A DNA stretch of 64,000 nucleotides from Pseudomonas capsici (GTDB taxonomy: Bacteria > Pseudomonadota > Gammaproteobacteria > Pseudomonadales > Pseudomonadaceae): assembly GCF_017165765.1 (NCBI RefSeq), contig NZ_JAFGZD010000002.1, forward strand, positions 62,001 through 126,000, in the 5' to 3' direction. Position numbers and translations under genes: made by a program. Position 1 is the stretch's first letter. Every line of letters starts with the position of its first letter. The notes below the pieces were generated by a model. That model was not told the origin of the DNA. It made no database searches and saw only the letters and a list, made by a program, of their open reading frames with translations. This document shows positions 54,436-64,000 of the stretch, piece by piece.

Positions 54436-55035
54436 ATGCCCTTGCTCTATCTGGCTTCTGGCTCACCGCGCCGGCGTGAACTGCTCACTCAGATCGGTGT
54501 GCCTTTCACTGCGCTGAGTGCGCAAATCGACGAAACCCCTCTGAACGATGAAGCCCCGGCGGCCTATGTCGAGCGTCTGGCGCTTGGCAAGGCCGCAGCC
54601 GGTCTGGCATTGCTGGGCGATGAAGATGCCTGTGTGCTGGGTGCCGATACCGCCGTGGTGCTGGACGGTCGCATTCTGGGCAAGCCGGTTGATCGGGACG
54701 ATGCGCTGGCCATGCTGGCTGCGTTGTCCGGGCGTGAACATCAGGTGCTGACCGCCATTGCGCTGATCGATCGGCAGCGCAGCGAGACTCGTGTCGTGAC
54801 CAGCCGTGTGCGTTTTCGCACGATCGAACCTCATGAAGCGCGGACCTACTGGGCCAGCGGCGAGCCCCGGGACAAGGCGGGCAGTTATGCTGTTCAGGGG
54901 CTGGCAGCGATTTTCGTCGAAGAGCTGCATGGCAGCTATTCTGGAGTCGTTGGGCTACCTCTGTGCGAAACCGCAGACCTGCTGGGCAGTTTCGGCATAC
55001 CCTGTTGGCAAGGCCTGGAAGGTGAAAAGCCATGA
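54436..55035 (+). CDS. maf: Maf/YhdE-family nucleoside triphosphate pyrophosphatase
   Basis: A 199-residue house-cleaning pyrophosphatase, of the dTTP/UTP-preferring YhdE type by its place next to mreBCD and rng. Motifs: [20 protein letters not shown] at the N terminus, [20 protein letters not shown] in the middle with the conserved Asp, and [20 protein letters not shown] near the end. ATG follows GGAGAT. The stop overlaps the rng start by 4 bases (ATGA). Confidence 0.97.
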   Translation: MPLLYLASGSPRRRELLTQIGVPFTALSAQIDETPLNDEAPAAYVERLALGKAAAGLALLGDEDACVLGADTAVVLDGRILGKPVDRDDALAMLAALSGREHQVLTAIALIDRQRSETRVVTSRVRFRTIEPHEARTYWASGEPRDKAGSYAVQGLAAIFVEELHGSYSGVVGLPLCETADLLGSFGIPCWQGLEGEKP

Positions 55036-56489
55036 GTGAAGAGATTCTGATCAATATCACCCCGATGGAGTCGCGGGTGGCAGTGGTGGAAAACGGTGTC
55101 CTGCAGGAGGTCCATGTCGAGCGGACCCAGCGTCGCGGCATCGTCGGCAATATCTACAAAGGCAAGGTGGTGCGGGTGCTCCCCGGCATGCAGGCTGCGT
55201 TCATCGATATCGGTCTGGATCGCGCGGCCTTCATTCATGCGTCGGAAATCTCCATGCGTGAAGGCCCGGCGGTGGAAACCATCAGTTCCCTGGTTCATGA
55301 AGGCCAGAGTCTGGTGGTGCAGGTCACCAAGGACCCGATTGGCAGCAAGGGCGCACGCCTGACCACGCAACTGTCGATTCCCTCGCGCTATCTGGTGTAC
55401 ATGCCGCGTACGGCTCATGTGGGTATCTCCCTGAAGATCGAGGACGAGGGCGAGCGCGAACGACTCAAGAAGGTGGTCAGCGATTGCGTGGCCCTTGAAG
55501 GCATCAAGGAGTCGGGCGGTTTTATCCTGCGTACCGCCGCCGAAGGTGCGGGTGCCGATGAAATCCTCATGGATATCCGTTATCTGCGCAGGCTGTGGGA
55601 TCAGATCGGCGAGCAGATCAAGACCATCAGTCCGCCCAACGTGATCTACGAAGATCTGGGGCTGGCGTTGCGTACTCTGCGCGATCTGGTCAGCCCGCGC
55701 ATCGAGAAGATTCGTATCGACTCCCGGGAAACCTTCCAGAAAACCACGCAGTTCGTGGCCGAGCTGATGCCGGAAATCGCCGACCGCCTTGAGCATTATC
55801 CCGGCGAGCGTCCGATCTTTGATCTGTACGGCGTGGAAGACGAAATCCAGAAGGCGCTGGAGCGCAAGGTGCCGCTCAAGTCGGGTGGCTATCTGGTGGT
55901 CGACCCTGCCGAGGCGATGAGCACCATCGACGTCAACACCGGTGCGTTCGTCGGCCATCGCAATCTGGAAGAAACCATCTTCAAGACCAACCTGGAGGCC
56001 GCGACGGCCATTGCGCGGCAACTGCGTCTGCGCAATCTGGGCGGCATCATCATTATCGACTTCATCGATATGGAAGATGGCGAACACCAGCGTCAGGTCC
56101 TGCGTACTCTGGAAAAACAGCTGGAGCGCGATCACGCCAAGACCAACATCATTGGTATCACCGAGCTTGGGCTGGTGCAGATGACCCGCAAGCGCACCCG
56201 TGAAAGTCTGGAGCAGGTGCTGTGCGAGCCCTGTCACTGCTGCCAGGGACGCGGCAAGCTCAAGACCCCGGAAACCATCTGCTACGAGATTTTCCGTGAG
56301 ATCCTGCGCGAGGCCCGGGCCTATCAGGCGGTGGGCTATCGGGTACTGGCCAATCAGCGCGTTGTGGACCGGCTGCTCGATGAGGAGTCGGGTAATGTGG
56401 CAGAACTGGAGAGCTTTATCGGACGCACCATTCGTTTTCAGGTAGAAACCATGTATTCGCAGGAACAATATGACGTGGTGCTGCTCTGA
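55032..56489 (+). CDS. rng: Ribonuclease G
   Basis: A 485-residue endoribonuclease that matures the 5' end of 16S rRNA and degrades some mRNAs. An S1 domain (about 38-125, [22 protein letters not shown] start) is followed by the RNase E/G catalytic core with metal-binding Asp residues in [10 protein letters not shown] and [10 protein letters not shown], and the zinc-link cysteines in [11 protein letters not shown]. There is no long RNase E-type tail, which fits RNase G. Coupled to maf by a 4-base overlap. Confidence 0.98.
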   Translation: MSEEILINITPMESRVAVVENGVLQEVHVERTQRRGIVGNIYKGKVVRVLPGMQAAFIDIGLDRAAFIHASEISMREGPAVETISSLVHEGQSLVVQVTKDPIGSKGARLTTQLSIPSRYLVYMPRTAHVGISLKIEDEGERERLKKVVSDCVALEGIKESGGFILRTAAEGAGADEILMDIRYLRRLWDQIGEQIKTISPPNVIYEDLGLALRTLRDLVSPRIEKIRIDSRETFQKTTQFVAELMPEIADRLEHYPGERPIFDLYGVEDEIQKALERKVPLKSGGYLVVDPAEAMSTIDVNTGAFVGHRNLEETIFKTNLEAATAIARQLRLRNLGGIIIIDFIDMEDGEHQRQVLRTLEKQLERDHAKTNIIGITELGLVQMTRKRTRESLEQVLCEPCHCCQGRGKLKTPETICYEIFREILREARAYQAVGYRVLANQRVVDRLLDEESGNVAELESFIGRTIRFQVETMYSQEQYDVVLL

Positions 56490-56660
56490 AGTTGCTCGTG
56501 TCGTGAAAGCCTGATGCTCACGCCGACGAGTCGTATGTCCTTATAACGAGAATGATGCGTGGTAAATGAGCAAAACCTGTACCGGGCCGCACCTGCACTA
56601 TTGAGCCAGGTTTATTTCAGCACTGCTGACTGGCTGACTTTATTGCGGAGGGCTCTCTGA

Positions 56661-59600
56661 ATGGAGCGTCTGTCCCGTTTCTTTTCTGCCCTGACTCGCT
56701 GGGGGCTTGGTCTTTGCGCGCTGGCGCTGATTCTGGCCGCCTTGTATGTGAGCCTGGGGCGTCAGTTGATGCCCATGGTCGCCGAGTATCGGGTCGATGT
56801 GGAAACCCGTGCCAGTGCAGCGCTTGGCATGCCGTTGAGCATCGGCAGTCTGGAAGGAAGCTGGAGCGGGTTTTCTCCGGTGCTGGTTGCCCATGATGTG
56901 ATGGTGGGCGAGGGCTCCAGTGCCCTGCGTCTGGATCAGGTCACGGTATTGCCTGATATTCCAGGCAGCCTGAAGGCCCGGGATGTGCGAATCGCTCATC
57001 TTGAAGTCGGCGGTCTGCAGGTCATTCTCAAGCAGGACAAGGACGGTGCCTGGGCAGTCCAGGGCCTGCCTGTTCAGGACGACGCACCTCTCGATCCCGA
57101 GAAACTGCTCAACCAGATGCAGATCGTGTCGCGCCTGTCGCTGCTCGACAGTCAGGTGACGCTGCAGCCTTTCGACGAGTCGCCGCTGACCCTCACCTAT
57201 GTCAATTTCACCCTGATGACCGGCAGTTATCATCAGCGCCTCGATGCACGCATGACCCTTCCGGACGGCCAGCCGGTGAGCCTGAACCTGCGCTCGCGAA
57301 TTCAGGCCAGCCAGTGGAAGGATGGCGAAGCCGACCTGTATCTGAGCCTGCCTCAGAGCGACTGGGCCAAATGGCTGCCCAAGGCCCTGACCCGTGAATG
57401 GAAGGTTTCCACCCTCAAGACCGGTGGCGAGTTCTGGCTGAGCTGGGGCAAAGGCACGGTGCAGAGCGGTGTCGCGCGCCTCAATGCACCCCGGATCAAG
57501 ACGGGCTATGCCGAGCGCAAGCCTGCCGTTATCGACAATCTGGCCCTCAATGCCTGGTTCCAGCGCAGCGATACAGGTTTTGACCTGACGCTGGATTCGC
57601 TGGCCATGAGCCTGGGCAAGGATCGCTGGGAAAGCCGTATGAAGCTGACCCGGACGGCCGCTACTGCTGATCGGGAAGAACTCTGGCATGTGCAGGCCGA
57701 CAGGCTGGACCTGACGCCGGTCACGCCGCTGCTCGATTCCGTCGCTCCGCTGCCGGAAGGTTTTCGCACGGCGCTCAACAATCTCAAGGCTACCGGTGGC
57801 CTGCGCAATGTCCTGCTCGATTACCGGCCTCAGGCAGAGGGCGACAAGCGCCTGAGCTTTGCTGCCAACCTGGACAGGGTGGGTTTCAACGCCTATCACG
57901 GCGCTCCGGCAGCCGGAAACGTCAGTGGCGCCATCAGCGGTGATCTGGGACAGGGTGAGCTGCGTCTGGCCACCGACGACTTCATGCTGCATCTGGACCC
58001 GATCTTCAAGAATCCCTGGCATTACCTCAAAGCCAATGCGCGCCTGACCTGGAAACTGGACGATCAGGGCTTCACTCTTATTGCGCCTTACATCAAGGTG
58101 CTGGGCGAAGAGGGCAAGATTGCCGCCGACTTCCTGATTCGCCTGCATTTCAGTCACGACCAGGAAGACTACATGGACCTGCGGGTCGGCATGGTCGATG
58201 GCGACGGTCGTTATACCGGCAAGTACCTGCCAGCGGTGCTGAGCCCGGAACTGGACAAGTGGTTGCGCACGGCAGTGGTGGGCGGTGCGGTCAATCAGGG
58301 TTTTTTCCAGTACCAGGGCTCGCTGAACCATGGTTCCCCGGACACGGCTCGTGTCATCAGCCTGTTCTTCGATGTGCATGATGCCACTCTGGACTTCCAG
58401 CCGGGCTGGCCATCGCTCAAGGGTGTCGATGGCCAAGTCTATGTGGAGAACAGTGGTGTGAGGGTCAAGGCCAGTAAAGGCCAGTTGCTCAATACCCAGG
58501 TCAGCAAGGTGTTGGTGAACATTCCCCATGTGCCCGCCGGTCAGCCGAGTCATTTGTTGGTGGATGGCGAGTTTGCCGGTACTGTGGCCGACGGCATGAA
58601 AATTCTTCAGGAAGCGCCCATCGGCACCGGCAAGACCTTTGCTGGCTGGCAGGGCGAAGGGCCGCTCAAGGGCAAGCTGAAGCTGGATATCCCGCTGGCC
58701 AAAGCGGTTGAGCCCAAGGTCGCGGTGGATTTCAGTACCGAAGGCGCACGCCTGAAAATCGCCGATCCGGTGCTGGAGCTTACCCAGCTCAAAGGTGATT
58801 TCCGCTTCGACAGTGCCAAGGGCGTGAGCGGCAAGGGAATTCGTGCCCAGGTCTTTGATCGTCCGGTGACGGCCGAGGTCTTTGCCGAAGGCAAGCCCGG
58901 TGCCAATGTGACTCGTGTTGCGGGCAGCGGGCAGGTCGCACTGAAAAAACTCACCGAATGGTTGGGCATTACCCAGCCGTTGCCGGTGTCAGGCGATTTG
59001 CCTTATCAACTGCAACTGACCCTCAACGAGGGCGACAGCTCGTTGCTCATCAATTCCGGGCTCAAGGGGGTGACGGTCGATCTGCCGGCACCGTTCGGCA
59101 AGGCCGCCGAAGAAGAGCGGGACAGTGAGTTTCACATGACGCTGCAAGGAGCCGAGCGACGCTTCGATGCAGCGTATGGCGGGTTGGCGAATCTGGCTTT
59201 TGCCACGCCGGCTGGCAAGTTTAACGAGGGACGCGGTGAGCTGTTTCTGGGCCAGGGGAACGCTGTCGTTCCCGATGCCAAGGGGTTGCGCATACGCGGC
59301 AACCTGTCGGAGCTGGATGTTGCGCCCTGGCAAGCGATTGCACAGCGTTACTCGGGTAACGATCCTGGCGGCAGTGCCAGACAGTTGCTCAGTGGCGTGG
59401 ACCTGCAGGTCGGCAAGCTGACGGCAATGGGCACTACTCTGGATCAGGCTCGTGTGCAGTTGCAGCGTAACGCCGCTGCCTGGGCGCTTTCTCTGGACAG
59501 TGCCCTGGTCAAGGGTTCTGCCACGCTGCCCGACAGCAAATCCGTGCCCATTGGCATTGACCTGCTGTATGTGCGCCTGCCTGCTCCCGATCCAAATGCT

Positions 59601-60476
59601 GCCGTGGTCGAAAATCCGCCTGATCCACTGGCCGATGTTGACCCGAGCAAGATTCCCGCGACGGATATCAAGGTTGCCCAGTTGTTTCAGGGCGATCAAT
59701 TACTGGGTAGCTGGGCCTTGAAGATCAGGCCTTCGGCAACCGGCATTCGCCTGTCCGACATGAACCTTGAACTCAAGGGCATGTTGCTCAAGGGCGAAGG
59801 CAGTTGGGAAGGCGCGCCCGGCACGAGCAGCAGTTGGTTCAAGGGTCAGATCAGCGGCAACAATCTGGCCGATGTCCTCAAGGCCTGGGGCTTTGCGCCC
59901 ACGGTCACCAGCGAAAGCTTCGAGATGGACGCCGATGGCCGCTGGCCGGGGTCGCCTGCCTGGGTCGGACTCAAGCGTTTCTCCGGCAGCCTTGACGCCA
60001 CATTGCGCCAGGGGCAGTTCGTTGAAGTGGAAGGCGGTGCTCAGGCCTTGCGGGTGTTCGGCCTGTTGAACTTCAACTCCATTGGCCGTCGTCTGCGCCT
60101 GGACTTCTCCGACCTGCTGGGCAAGGGCCTGAGTTACGATCGGGTCAAAGGCTTGCTGGTGGCCAGTGACGGCGTTTACGTCACGCGCAAGCCCATTACC
60201 CTGACGGGCCCGTCGAGCAATCTTGAACTCAACGGCACACTTGACATGGTGCGTGACCGGGTCGATGCCAAACTGCTGGTGACCTTGCCGGTGACCAACA
60301 ACCTGCCGATTGCCGCGCTGATTGTCGGTGCTCCGGCCATCGGCGGTGCGCTGTTTCTGGTGGACAAGTTGCTGGGTGATCGCGTTGCGCGTTTTGCCAG
60401 TGTGCAGTACAAGGTCGAAGGGCCCTGGAAAGAGCCGAAGATCACCTTCGACAAGCCTTTTGAAAAACCTCAATAG
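56661..60476 (+). CDS. yhdP: YhdP-family envelope phospholipid transport protein
   Basis: A 1271-residue AsmA-like protein with one N-terminal helix (LTRWGLGLCALALILAALYV) and a very long beta-rich periplasmic part. The middle contains DUF3971, and the end (GQFVEVEGGAQALRVFGLLNF to ALFLVDKLLGDRVARFASVQYKVEGPW) matches the AsmA C-terminal domain. YhdP, with TamB and YdbH, carries phospholipids to the outer membrane in E. coli. GGAGGG precedes ATG 56661. The 171-base gap from rng shows no clear promoter. Confidence 0.95.
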   Translation: MERLSRFFSALTRWGLGLCALALILAALYVSLGRQLMPMVAEYRVDVETRASAALGMPLSIGSLEGSWSGFSPVLVAHDVMVGEGSSALRLDQVTVLPDIPGSLKARDVRIAHLEVGGLQVILKQDKDGAWAVQGLPVQDDAPLDPEKLLNQMQIVSRLSLLDSQVTLQPFDESPLTLTYVNFTLMTGSYHQRLDARMTLPDGQPVSLNLRSRIQASQWKDGEADLYLSLPQSDWAKWLPKALTREWKVSTLKTGGEFWLSWGKGTVQSGVARLNAPRIKTGYAERKPAVIDNLALNAWFQRSDTGFDLTLDSLAMSLGKDRWESRMKLTRTAATADREELWHVQADRLDLTPVTPLLDSVAPLPEGFRTALNNLKATGGLRNVLLDYRPQAEGDKRLSFAANLDRVGFNAYHGAPAAGNVSGAISGDLGQGELRLATDDFMLHLDPIFKNPWHYLKANARLTWKLDDQGFTLIAPYIKVLGEEGKIAADFLIRLHFSHDQEDYMDLRVGMVDGDGRYTGKYLPAVLSPELDKWLRTAVVGGAVNQGFFQYQGSLNHGSPDTARVISLFFDVHDATLDFQPGWPSLKGVDGQVYVENSGVRVKASKGQLLNTQVSKVLVNIPHVPAGQPSHLLVDGEFAGTVADGMKILQEAPIGTGKTFAGWQGEGPLKGKLKLDIPLAKAVEPKVAVDFSTEGARLKIADPVLELTQLKGDFRFDSAKGVSGKGIRAQVFDRPVTAEVFAEGKPGANVTRVAGSGQVALKKLTEWLGITQPLPVSGDLPYQLQLTLNEGDSSLLINSGLKGVTVDLPAPFGKAAEEERDSEFHMTLQGAERRFDAAYGGLANLAFATPAGKFNEGRGELFLGQGNAVVPDAKGLRIRGNLSELDVAPWQAIAQRYSGNDPGGSARQLLSGVDLQVGKLTAMGTTLDQARVQLQRNAAAWALSLDSALVKGSATLPDSKSVPIGIDLLYVRLPAPDPNAAVVENPPDPLADVDPSKIPATDIKVAQLFQGDQLLGSWALKIRPSATGIRLSDMNLELKGMLLKGEGSWEGAPGTSSSWFKGQISGNNLADVLKAWGFAPTVTSESFEMDADGRWPGSPAWVGLKRFSGSLDATLRQGQFVEVEGGAQALRVFGLLNFNSIGRRLRLDFSDLLGKGLSYDRVKGLLVASDGVYVTRKPITLTGPSSNLELNGTLDMVRDRVDAKLLVTLPVTNNLPIAALIVGAPAIGGALFLVDKLLGDRVARFASVQYKVEGPWKEPKITFDKPFEKPQ

Positions 60477-60521
60477 CGCGTCATGGAGTACAGTGGCGGC
60501 AGGCCATTTAAGGGAAGTGCC

Positions 60522-61367
60522 ATGTCTTTTGCCGTGATTCAGATGGTCAGCCAGAGCAATGTGCAGGACAATCTCGCCCAGGCCCGCAGGCTGTTGGAGC
60601 AGGCTGCCGAAAGCGGGGCGCGTCTTGCGGTGCTGCCCGAGAACTTTGCCGCCATGGGACGTCGTGACATTGCCGATATCGGTCGTGCCGAGGCCCGTGG
60701 GCAAGGCCCGATCCTGCCATGGTTGAAACGGGCTGCCCGTTACCTCAAGTTATGGATCGTGGCCGGAACCTTGCCACTGCCGCCCGATGACCAGCCCGAT
60801 GGCAAGGTCACGGCCTGTTCGTTGCTGGTGGACGAGCAGGGTGAACAGGTGGCCCGCTATGACAAGCTGCATCTGTTCGATGTCGACGTCGCAGACAATC
60901 GTGGTCGCTATCGTGAGTCCGATGACTATGCTCATGGGAACAACGTGGTGGTTGCCGACACCCCGGTAGGCCGTTTGGGCCTGAGTGTCTGCTACGACCT
61001 GCGTTTCCCGGAGCTTTACACTGCCCTGCGCGAAGCCGGGGCTGAATTGATTACCGCGCCTTCGGCCTTCACGGCTGTGACCGGCGCGGCGCATTGGGAG
61101 GTCCTGATCAGGGCGCGAGCCATCGAAACCCAGTGTTATATGCTGGCGGCCGCCCAGGGCGGGACTCATCCGGGACCTCGGGAAACATACGGGCACGCGG
61201 CAATTGTCGATCCATGGGGTCGCGTGCTGGGCCGGCAGGAGCAGGGTGAGGCTGTGCTGCTGGCTGAGCGGGACAATGAAGAACAGGCGTCCATCAGGGC
61301 GCGGATGCCGGTGTCCAGTCACCGGCGCTTTTTTTCGCAGGACGCCGTGCGGCCTGCTTCGGAGTGA
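60522..61367 (+). CDS. Nitrilase-superfamily carbon-nitrogen hydrolase
   Basis: A 281-residue hydrolase with the Glu-Lys-Cys triad: Glu in LPENFAAM, Lys in [11 protein letters not shown] and Cys in [13 protein letters not shown], plus the structural [17 protein letters not shown]. It resembles the YbeM/Nit1 branch, which deaminates oxidised glutathione by-products, but the substrate is not fixed by sequence. ATG 60522 has AAGGGAAG upstream and is preferred to the 60483 start. It sits between yhdP and tldD, as in other pseudomonads, 2 bases before tldD. Confidence 0.95.
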   Translation: MSFAVIQMVSQSNVQDNLAQARRLLEQAAESGARLAVLPENFAAMGRRDIADIGRAEARGQGPILPWLKRAARYLKLWIVAGTLPLPPDDQPDGKVTACSLLVDEQGEQVARYDKLHLFDVDVADNRGRYRESDDYAHGNNVVVADTPVGRLGLSVCYDLRFPELYTALREAGAELITAPSAFTAVTGAAHWEVLIRARAIETQCYMLAAAQGGTHPGPRETYGHAAIVDPWGRVLGRQEQGEAVLLAERDNEEQASIRARMPVSSHRRFFSQDAVRPASE

Positions 61368-61369
61368 AT

Positions 61370-62809
61370 ATGAGTGGCTTGTCCTCTGTCAGCGAACATC
61401 TTCTGGCGCCCGGTGGCTTGACTCTGGACAGCCTGCAATCGGTTCTGGGCGAGCTGGCCGGCCCGGGAATCGATGCGGCTGACCTTTACTTTCAGGGGAT
61501 GATCTCTGAGTCCTGGTCTCTGGAGGATGGCATCGTCAAGGAAGGCAGCTTCAACCTTGACCAGGGCGTCGGGGTGCGTGCGCAATCGGGTGAGAAAACC
61601 GGTTTCGCCTACAGCAATGCCATCACCCAGGAAGCCTTGAACACGGCAGCCCGTGCCGCTCGCTCGATTTCCCGTGCGGGCCAGAACGGCCGGGTCCAGG
61701 CATTCACCTCGCAGGACGTGGCCCAGTTGTATGCGCCGGACAACCCGCTGGAAGTGCTGACCCGTGCCGAGAAGGTCGAACTGCTCAAGAGCGTCGACGT
61801 CGCCACTCGTGCCCTGGACCCACGTATCCAGAAGGTATCGGTGAGCATGTCCGGTGTCTGGGAGCGGATTCTGGTGGCTGCCGCCGATGGCACGCTGGCT
61901 TCCGATGTGCGACCGCTGGTGCGTTTCAATGTCAGCGTCATCGTCGAGCAGAACGGTCGCCGCGAGCGCGGCGGCCATGGTGGCGGCGGGCGTACCGACT
62001 ACCGTTATTTCCTCGCTGAAGACCGCGCCATGAGCTACGCCCGCGAGGCGCTGCGTCAGGCTCTGGTGAACCTTGAAGCGATTCCGGCACCGGCGGGCAC
62101 CTTGCCTGTGGTACTGGGTTCCGGCTGGTCCGGTGTACTGCTGCACGAAGCGGTCGGCCATGGCCTGGAAGGCGATTTCAACCGCAAGGGCAGTTCAGCC
62201 TACAGCGGCCGGATTGGCGAAAAGGTTGCTTCCAGCCTCTGCACCATCGTCGATGACGGTACGCTGGCCGGTCGTCGCGGCTCGCTCAGCGTGGACGATG
62301 AAGGCACCCCGACCGAATGCACGACCCTGATCGAGAACGGCATTCTCAAGGGCTACATGCAGGACAAGCTCAATGCGCGCCTGATGGGTGTCGCTCGCAC
62401 GGGTAACGGTCGTCGCGAATCCTATGCGCATCTGCCGATGCCACGCATGACCAACACCTACATGCTGGGTGGCGAGAGTGATCCGCAGGAAATCATCGCT
62501 TCGGTGAAGAAAGGTATTTATTGCGCCAATCTGGGCGGTGGTCAGGTCGACATCACCAGCGGCAAGTTCGTGTTTTCCACCAGCGAAGCCTACCTGATCG
62601 AAGACGGCAAGATCACCGCTCCGGTCAAGGGTGCGACCCTGATCGGCAACGGACCTGAAGCCATGAGCCGGGTGTCGATGGTCGGCAACGACATGTCTCT
62701 GGACAGCGGCGTGGGTGTCTGCGGAAAGGATGGCCAGTCAGTACCGGTAGGTGTCGGTCAGCCGACTCTGAAGATCGATGCGATCACGGTCGGTGGCACT
62801 GGCGGGTGA
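61370..62809 (+). CDS. tldD: Metalloprotease TldD
   Basis: A 479-residue subunit of the TldD/TldE protease, which degrades unfolded peptides and trims some peptide antibiotics. The zinc motif HExxxH appears as [14 protein letters not shown] near the middle, followed by [27 protein letters not shown], with the Cys ligand in [11 protein letters not shown] 61370 has GGAG 5 bases upstream and is preferred to GTG 61364. The partner gene pmbA (tldE) starts 674 bases downstream, with yjgA inverted between them. Confidence 0.97.
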   Translation: MSGLSSVSEHLLAPGGLTLDSLQSVLGELAGPGIDAADLYFQGMISESWSLEDGIVKEGSFNLDQGVGVRAQSGEKTGFAYSNAITQEALNTAARAARSISRAGQNGRVQAFTSQDVAQLYAPDNPLEVLTRAEKVELLKSVDVATRALDPRIQKVSVSMSGVWERILVAAADGTLASDVRPLVRFNVSVIVEQNGRRERGGHGGGGRTDYRYFLAEDRAMSYAREALRQALVNLEAIPAPAGTLPVVLGSGWSGVLLHEAVGHGLEGDFNRKGSSAYSGRIGEKVASSLCTIVDDGTLAGRRGSLSVDDEGTPTECTTLIENGILKGYMQDKLNARLMGVARTGNGRRESYAHLPMPRMTNTYMLGGESDPQEIIASVKKGIYCANLGGGQVDITSGKFVFSTSEAYLIEDGKITAPVKGATLIGNGPEAMSRVSMVGNDMSLDSGVGVCGKDGQSVPVGVGQPTLKIDAITVGGTGG

Positions 62810-62818
62810 GGATGTGAC

Positions 62819-62844
62819 GGGGCTGACTGACAGCAGTCAGCCCC
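62819..62844. terminator. Hairpin between convergent tldD and yjgA
   Basis: GGGGCTGACTG (62819-62829) and CAGTCAGCCCC (62834-62844) form a perfect 11-bp stem with an ACAG loop. No T tract on either side, so it may be a weak bidirectional terminator or protect both transcript ends. Confidence 0.55.
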
Positions 62845-62854
62845 ATGGTCGCGA

Positions 62855-63376
62855 TCAACGCAGACCGCGTTGAATCTCGTCCAGATCACGGATGTATTTG
62901 AAGATTTTGCGGCTGGTGGCCGGCGGTTTGTTGCGTGCAACTTCGTGTTGAGCCTGACGGATCAATGAGCGCAGTTGCTGGCGGTCAGCATCCGGGTAGT
63001 CGATGACGAACTTTTCCAGATCGCCGTCGTTGCCCGAGATCAAACGATCACGCCAGCGCTCCAGAGCGTGGAAGCGTTCGTTGTACTGGCGAGTGGAGGC
63101 ATCGAGTTGGTCCAGCAATTCCAGAATGGCTTCCTGGTCCTGATCGCGCATCAGCTTGCCGATGAACTGGATGTGGCGCTTGCGGGCAATGTGCGCGGTG
63201 TGCTTTGGCGCATCGGCCAGAGCCTTGCGCAAGGCGTCGGTCAGAGGCAGCTTGGCCAGTACATCGGGTTTGAATGTCGTCAGTCGCTCGCCAAGATCAA
63301 CCAGAGCATGCAGCTCGCGTTTTACCTGGCTTTTGCTTTTCTCCCCGTCGAGGGAGTCGTCGTAAGAATCAACCAT
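62855..63376 (-). CDS. yjgA: Ribosome biogenesis factor DarP/YjgA
   Basis: A 173-residue helical protein that binds late 50S precursors and helps large-subunit assembly in E. coli. Motifs: [20 protein letters not shown] near the N terminus, [17 protein letters not shown] in the middle and [14 protein letters not shown] at the end. MVDSYDD at 63376 fits homologues; the earlier start at 63391 adds five odd residues. Inverted between tldD and pmbA, an arrangement conserved in gamma-proteobacteria. Confidence 0.96.
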   Translation of the reverse strand: MVDSYDDSLDGEKSKSQVKRELHALVDLGERLTTFKPDVLAKLPLTDALRKALADAPKHTAHIARKRHIQFIGKLMRDQDQEAILELLDQLDASTRQYNERFHALERWRDRLISGNDGDLEKFVIDYPDADRQQLRSLIRQAQHEVARNKPPATSRKIFKYIRDLDEIQRGLR

Positions 63377-63483
63377 GGGGGCCGTCCGCAAATAAACGCC
63401 GCCATGATAACCAGTCGAGGGCCGCTTGTCCGGTCCGGTCGGTATTCGGCGTGTGCCGAAAGCAGAATTTGATGGAGAAAATC

Positions 63484-64000
63484 ATGAGTGCAACCCAAAG
63501 CGTCGGCCCTCAGGCCTTGCCCGAACTGCAGGAACAGGTCGAGCAGATCATTGCCGAAGCCAGGCGTCAGGGCGCCAGTGCCTGTGAAGTTGCGGTGTCG
63601 CTGGAGCAGGGGCTGTCGACATCCGTTCGTCAGCGCGAAGTGGAAACCGTAGAGTTCAACCGCGACCAGGGTTTTGGTATCACCCTGTATCTGGGGCAGC
63701 GCAAGGGTTCTGCCAGCACCTCGGCCAGTGGCGCTGACGCCATTCGCGAAACCGTGGCTGCGGCATTGGCCATCGCCAGACATACCTCCGAAGACGAAAG
63801 CTCCGGTCTGGCCGATGCCGCGCTGATGGCCAGGGAAAACAAGGATTTCGATCTGTACCACGCTTGGGACATCACGCCCGAGCAAGCGATCGAGAAAGCT
63901 CTGATATGCGAAGCCGCAGCCTTTGATGCCGACAGCCGGATCAAGAACGCTGATGGCACCACGCTCAACACCCATCAGGGTTGCAGGGTCTATGGCAACA
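63484..64000 (+). CDS. pmbA: Metalloprotease subunit PmbA/TldE, 5' part
   Basis: Only the first 172 codons are present; the gene runs past the right edge. EQVEQIIAEARRQGASACEV, TVEFNRDQGFGITLYLGQRKGSAS and DLYHAWDITPEQAIEKAL match the N-terminal domain of TldE/PmbA, the partner of TldD. TldE lacks the zinc motif but shapes the active chamber. GGAG-like sequence (GATGGAGAAAATC) precedes ATG 63484. Confidence 0.96.
   Translation, partial: MSATQSVGPQALPELQEQVEQIIAEARRQGASACEVAVSLEQGLSTSVRQREVETVEFNRDQGFGITLYLGQRKGSASTSASGADAIRETVAAALAIARHTSEDESSGLADAALMARENKDFDLYHAWDITPEQAIEKALICEAAAFDADSRIKNADGTTLNTHQGCRVYGN

Noticed and set aside
56640..58553. 637-codon minus-strand frame
   Set aside because: Opposite yhdP; no start site and no recognisable domain.

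Overview
The window is bacterial chromosome from the genus Pseudomonas, most likely the P. syringae group. This rests on gene order and protein families: yacG-coaE-pilD-pilC-pilB/pilA, nadC-DUF1631-ampD-ampE, fruR/fruBKA, gatCAB/mreBCD-maf-rng-yhdP-nitrilase-tldD/yjgA/pmbA. The genus call is firm; the species-group call is inference. No rRNA, tRNA, CRISPR array, insertion sequence or prophage gene was recognised.

Layout. (1) 1-5436: the 3' part of a very large RTX adhesin or exoprotein gene, ten tandem units of about 163-182 residues, cut by the left edge. (2) 5437-9465: two or three tiny genes, a chemoreceptor, a thioredoxin-fold protein and a CbiM-like membrane protein. (3) 9490-16198: type IV pilus biogenesis (pilBCD with coaE and yacG) divergent from pilA, which has an RpoN promoter and is followed by an O-antigen-ligase-like pilin glycosyltransferase. 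(4) 16280-31034: a DUF1523 gene and a large Ter (tellurium resistance/stress) locus. Its rightward arm holds ATP-grasp, a TerD-like/trypsin fusion, PRTase-TRSP, HAD, PRTase/StiP-PELOTA, HpcH/HpaI aldolase, HAD, then TerZ-like, TerA, TerB, TerC, TerD and TerE. Its leftward arm holds TerD-vWA and GYF-AIM24 genes downstream of nadC. (5) 31069-36873: nadC, DUF1631, ampD, ampE, tatD. (6) 36880-43776: the fructose PTS with its repressor and a clear FruR/Cra operator. (7) 43855-48020: a Tat-exported PhoD phosphatase, an AEC transporter, a CaCA antiporter and a small RlpA-like lipoprotein. (8) 48121-64000: housekeeping genes for Glu/Asp-tRNA amidotransferase, cell shape, RNA processing, envelope lipid transport and the TldD/PmbA protease, the last cut by the right edge.

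The Ter locus is the most interesting part. Its enzymes (ATP-dependent ligase, two phosphoribosyltransferases, two phosphatases, a C-C lyase) fit the proposal from comparative genomics that such loci make a nucleoside-like metabolite, while TerB/TerC/TerD/TerA form a membrane-linked, calcium-binding stress complex. The metabolite and trigger are unknown. The locus lies between pilA-tfpO and nadC, which are direct neighbours in P. aeruginosa.

Smaller signals: a pilin ending in Ser beside a TfpO-like ligase, ATT start codons supported by ribosome binding sites for mreC and perhaps the CaCA antiporter, two same-length REPIN-like elements, a hairpin covering the phoD ribosome binding site, and a CaCA antiporter lacking the usual acidic residue in both alpha repeats.
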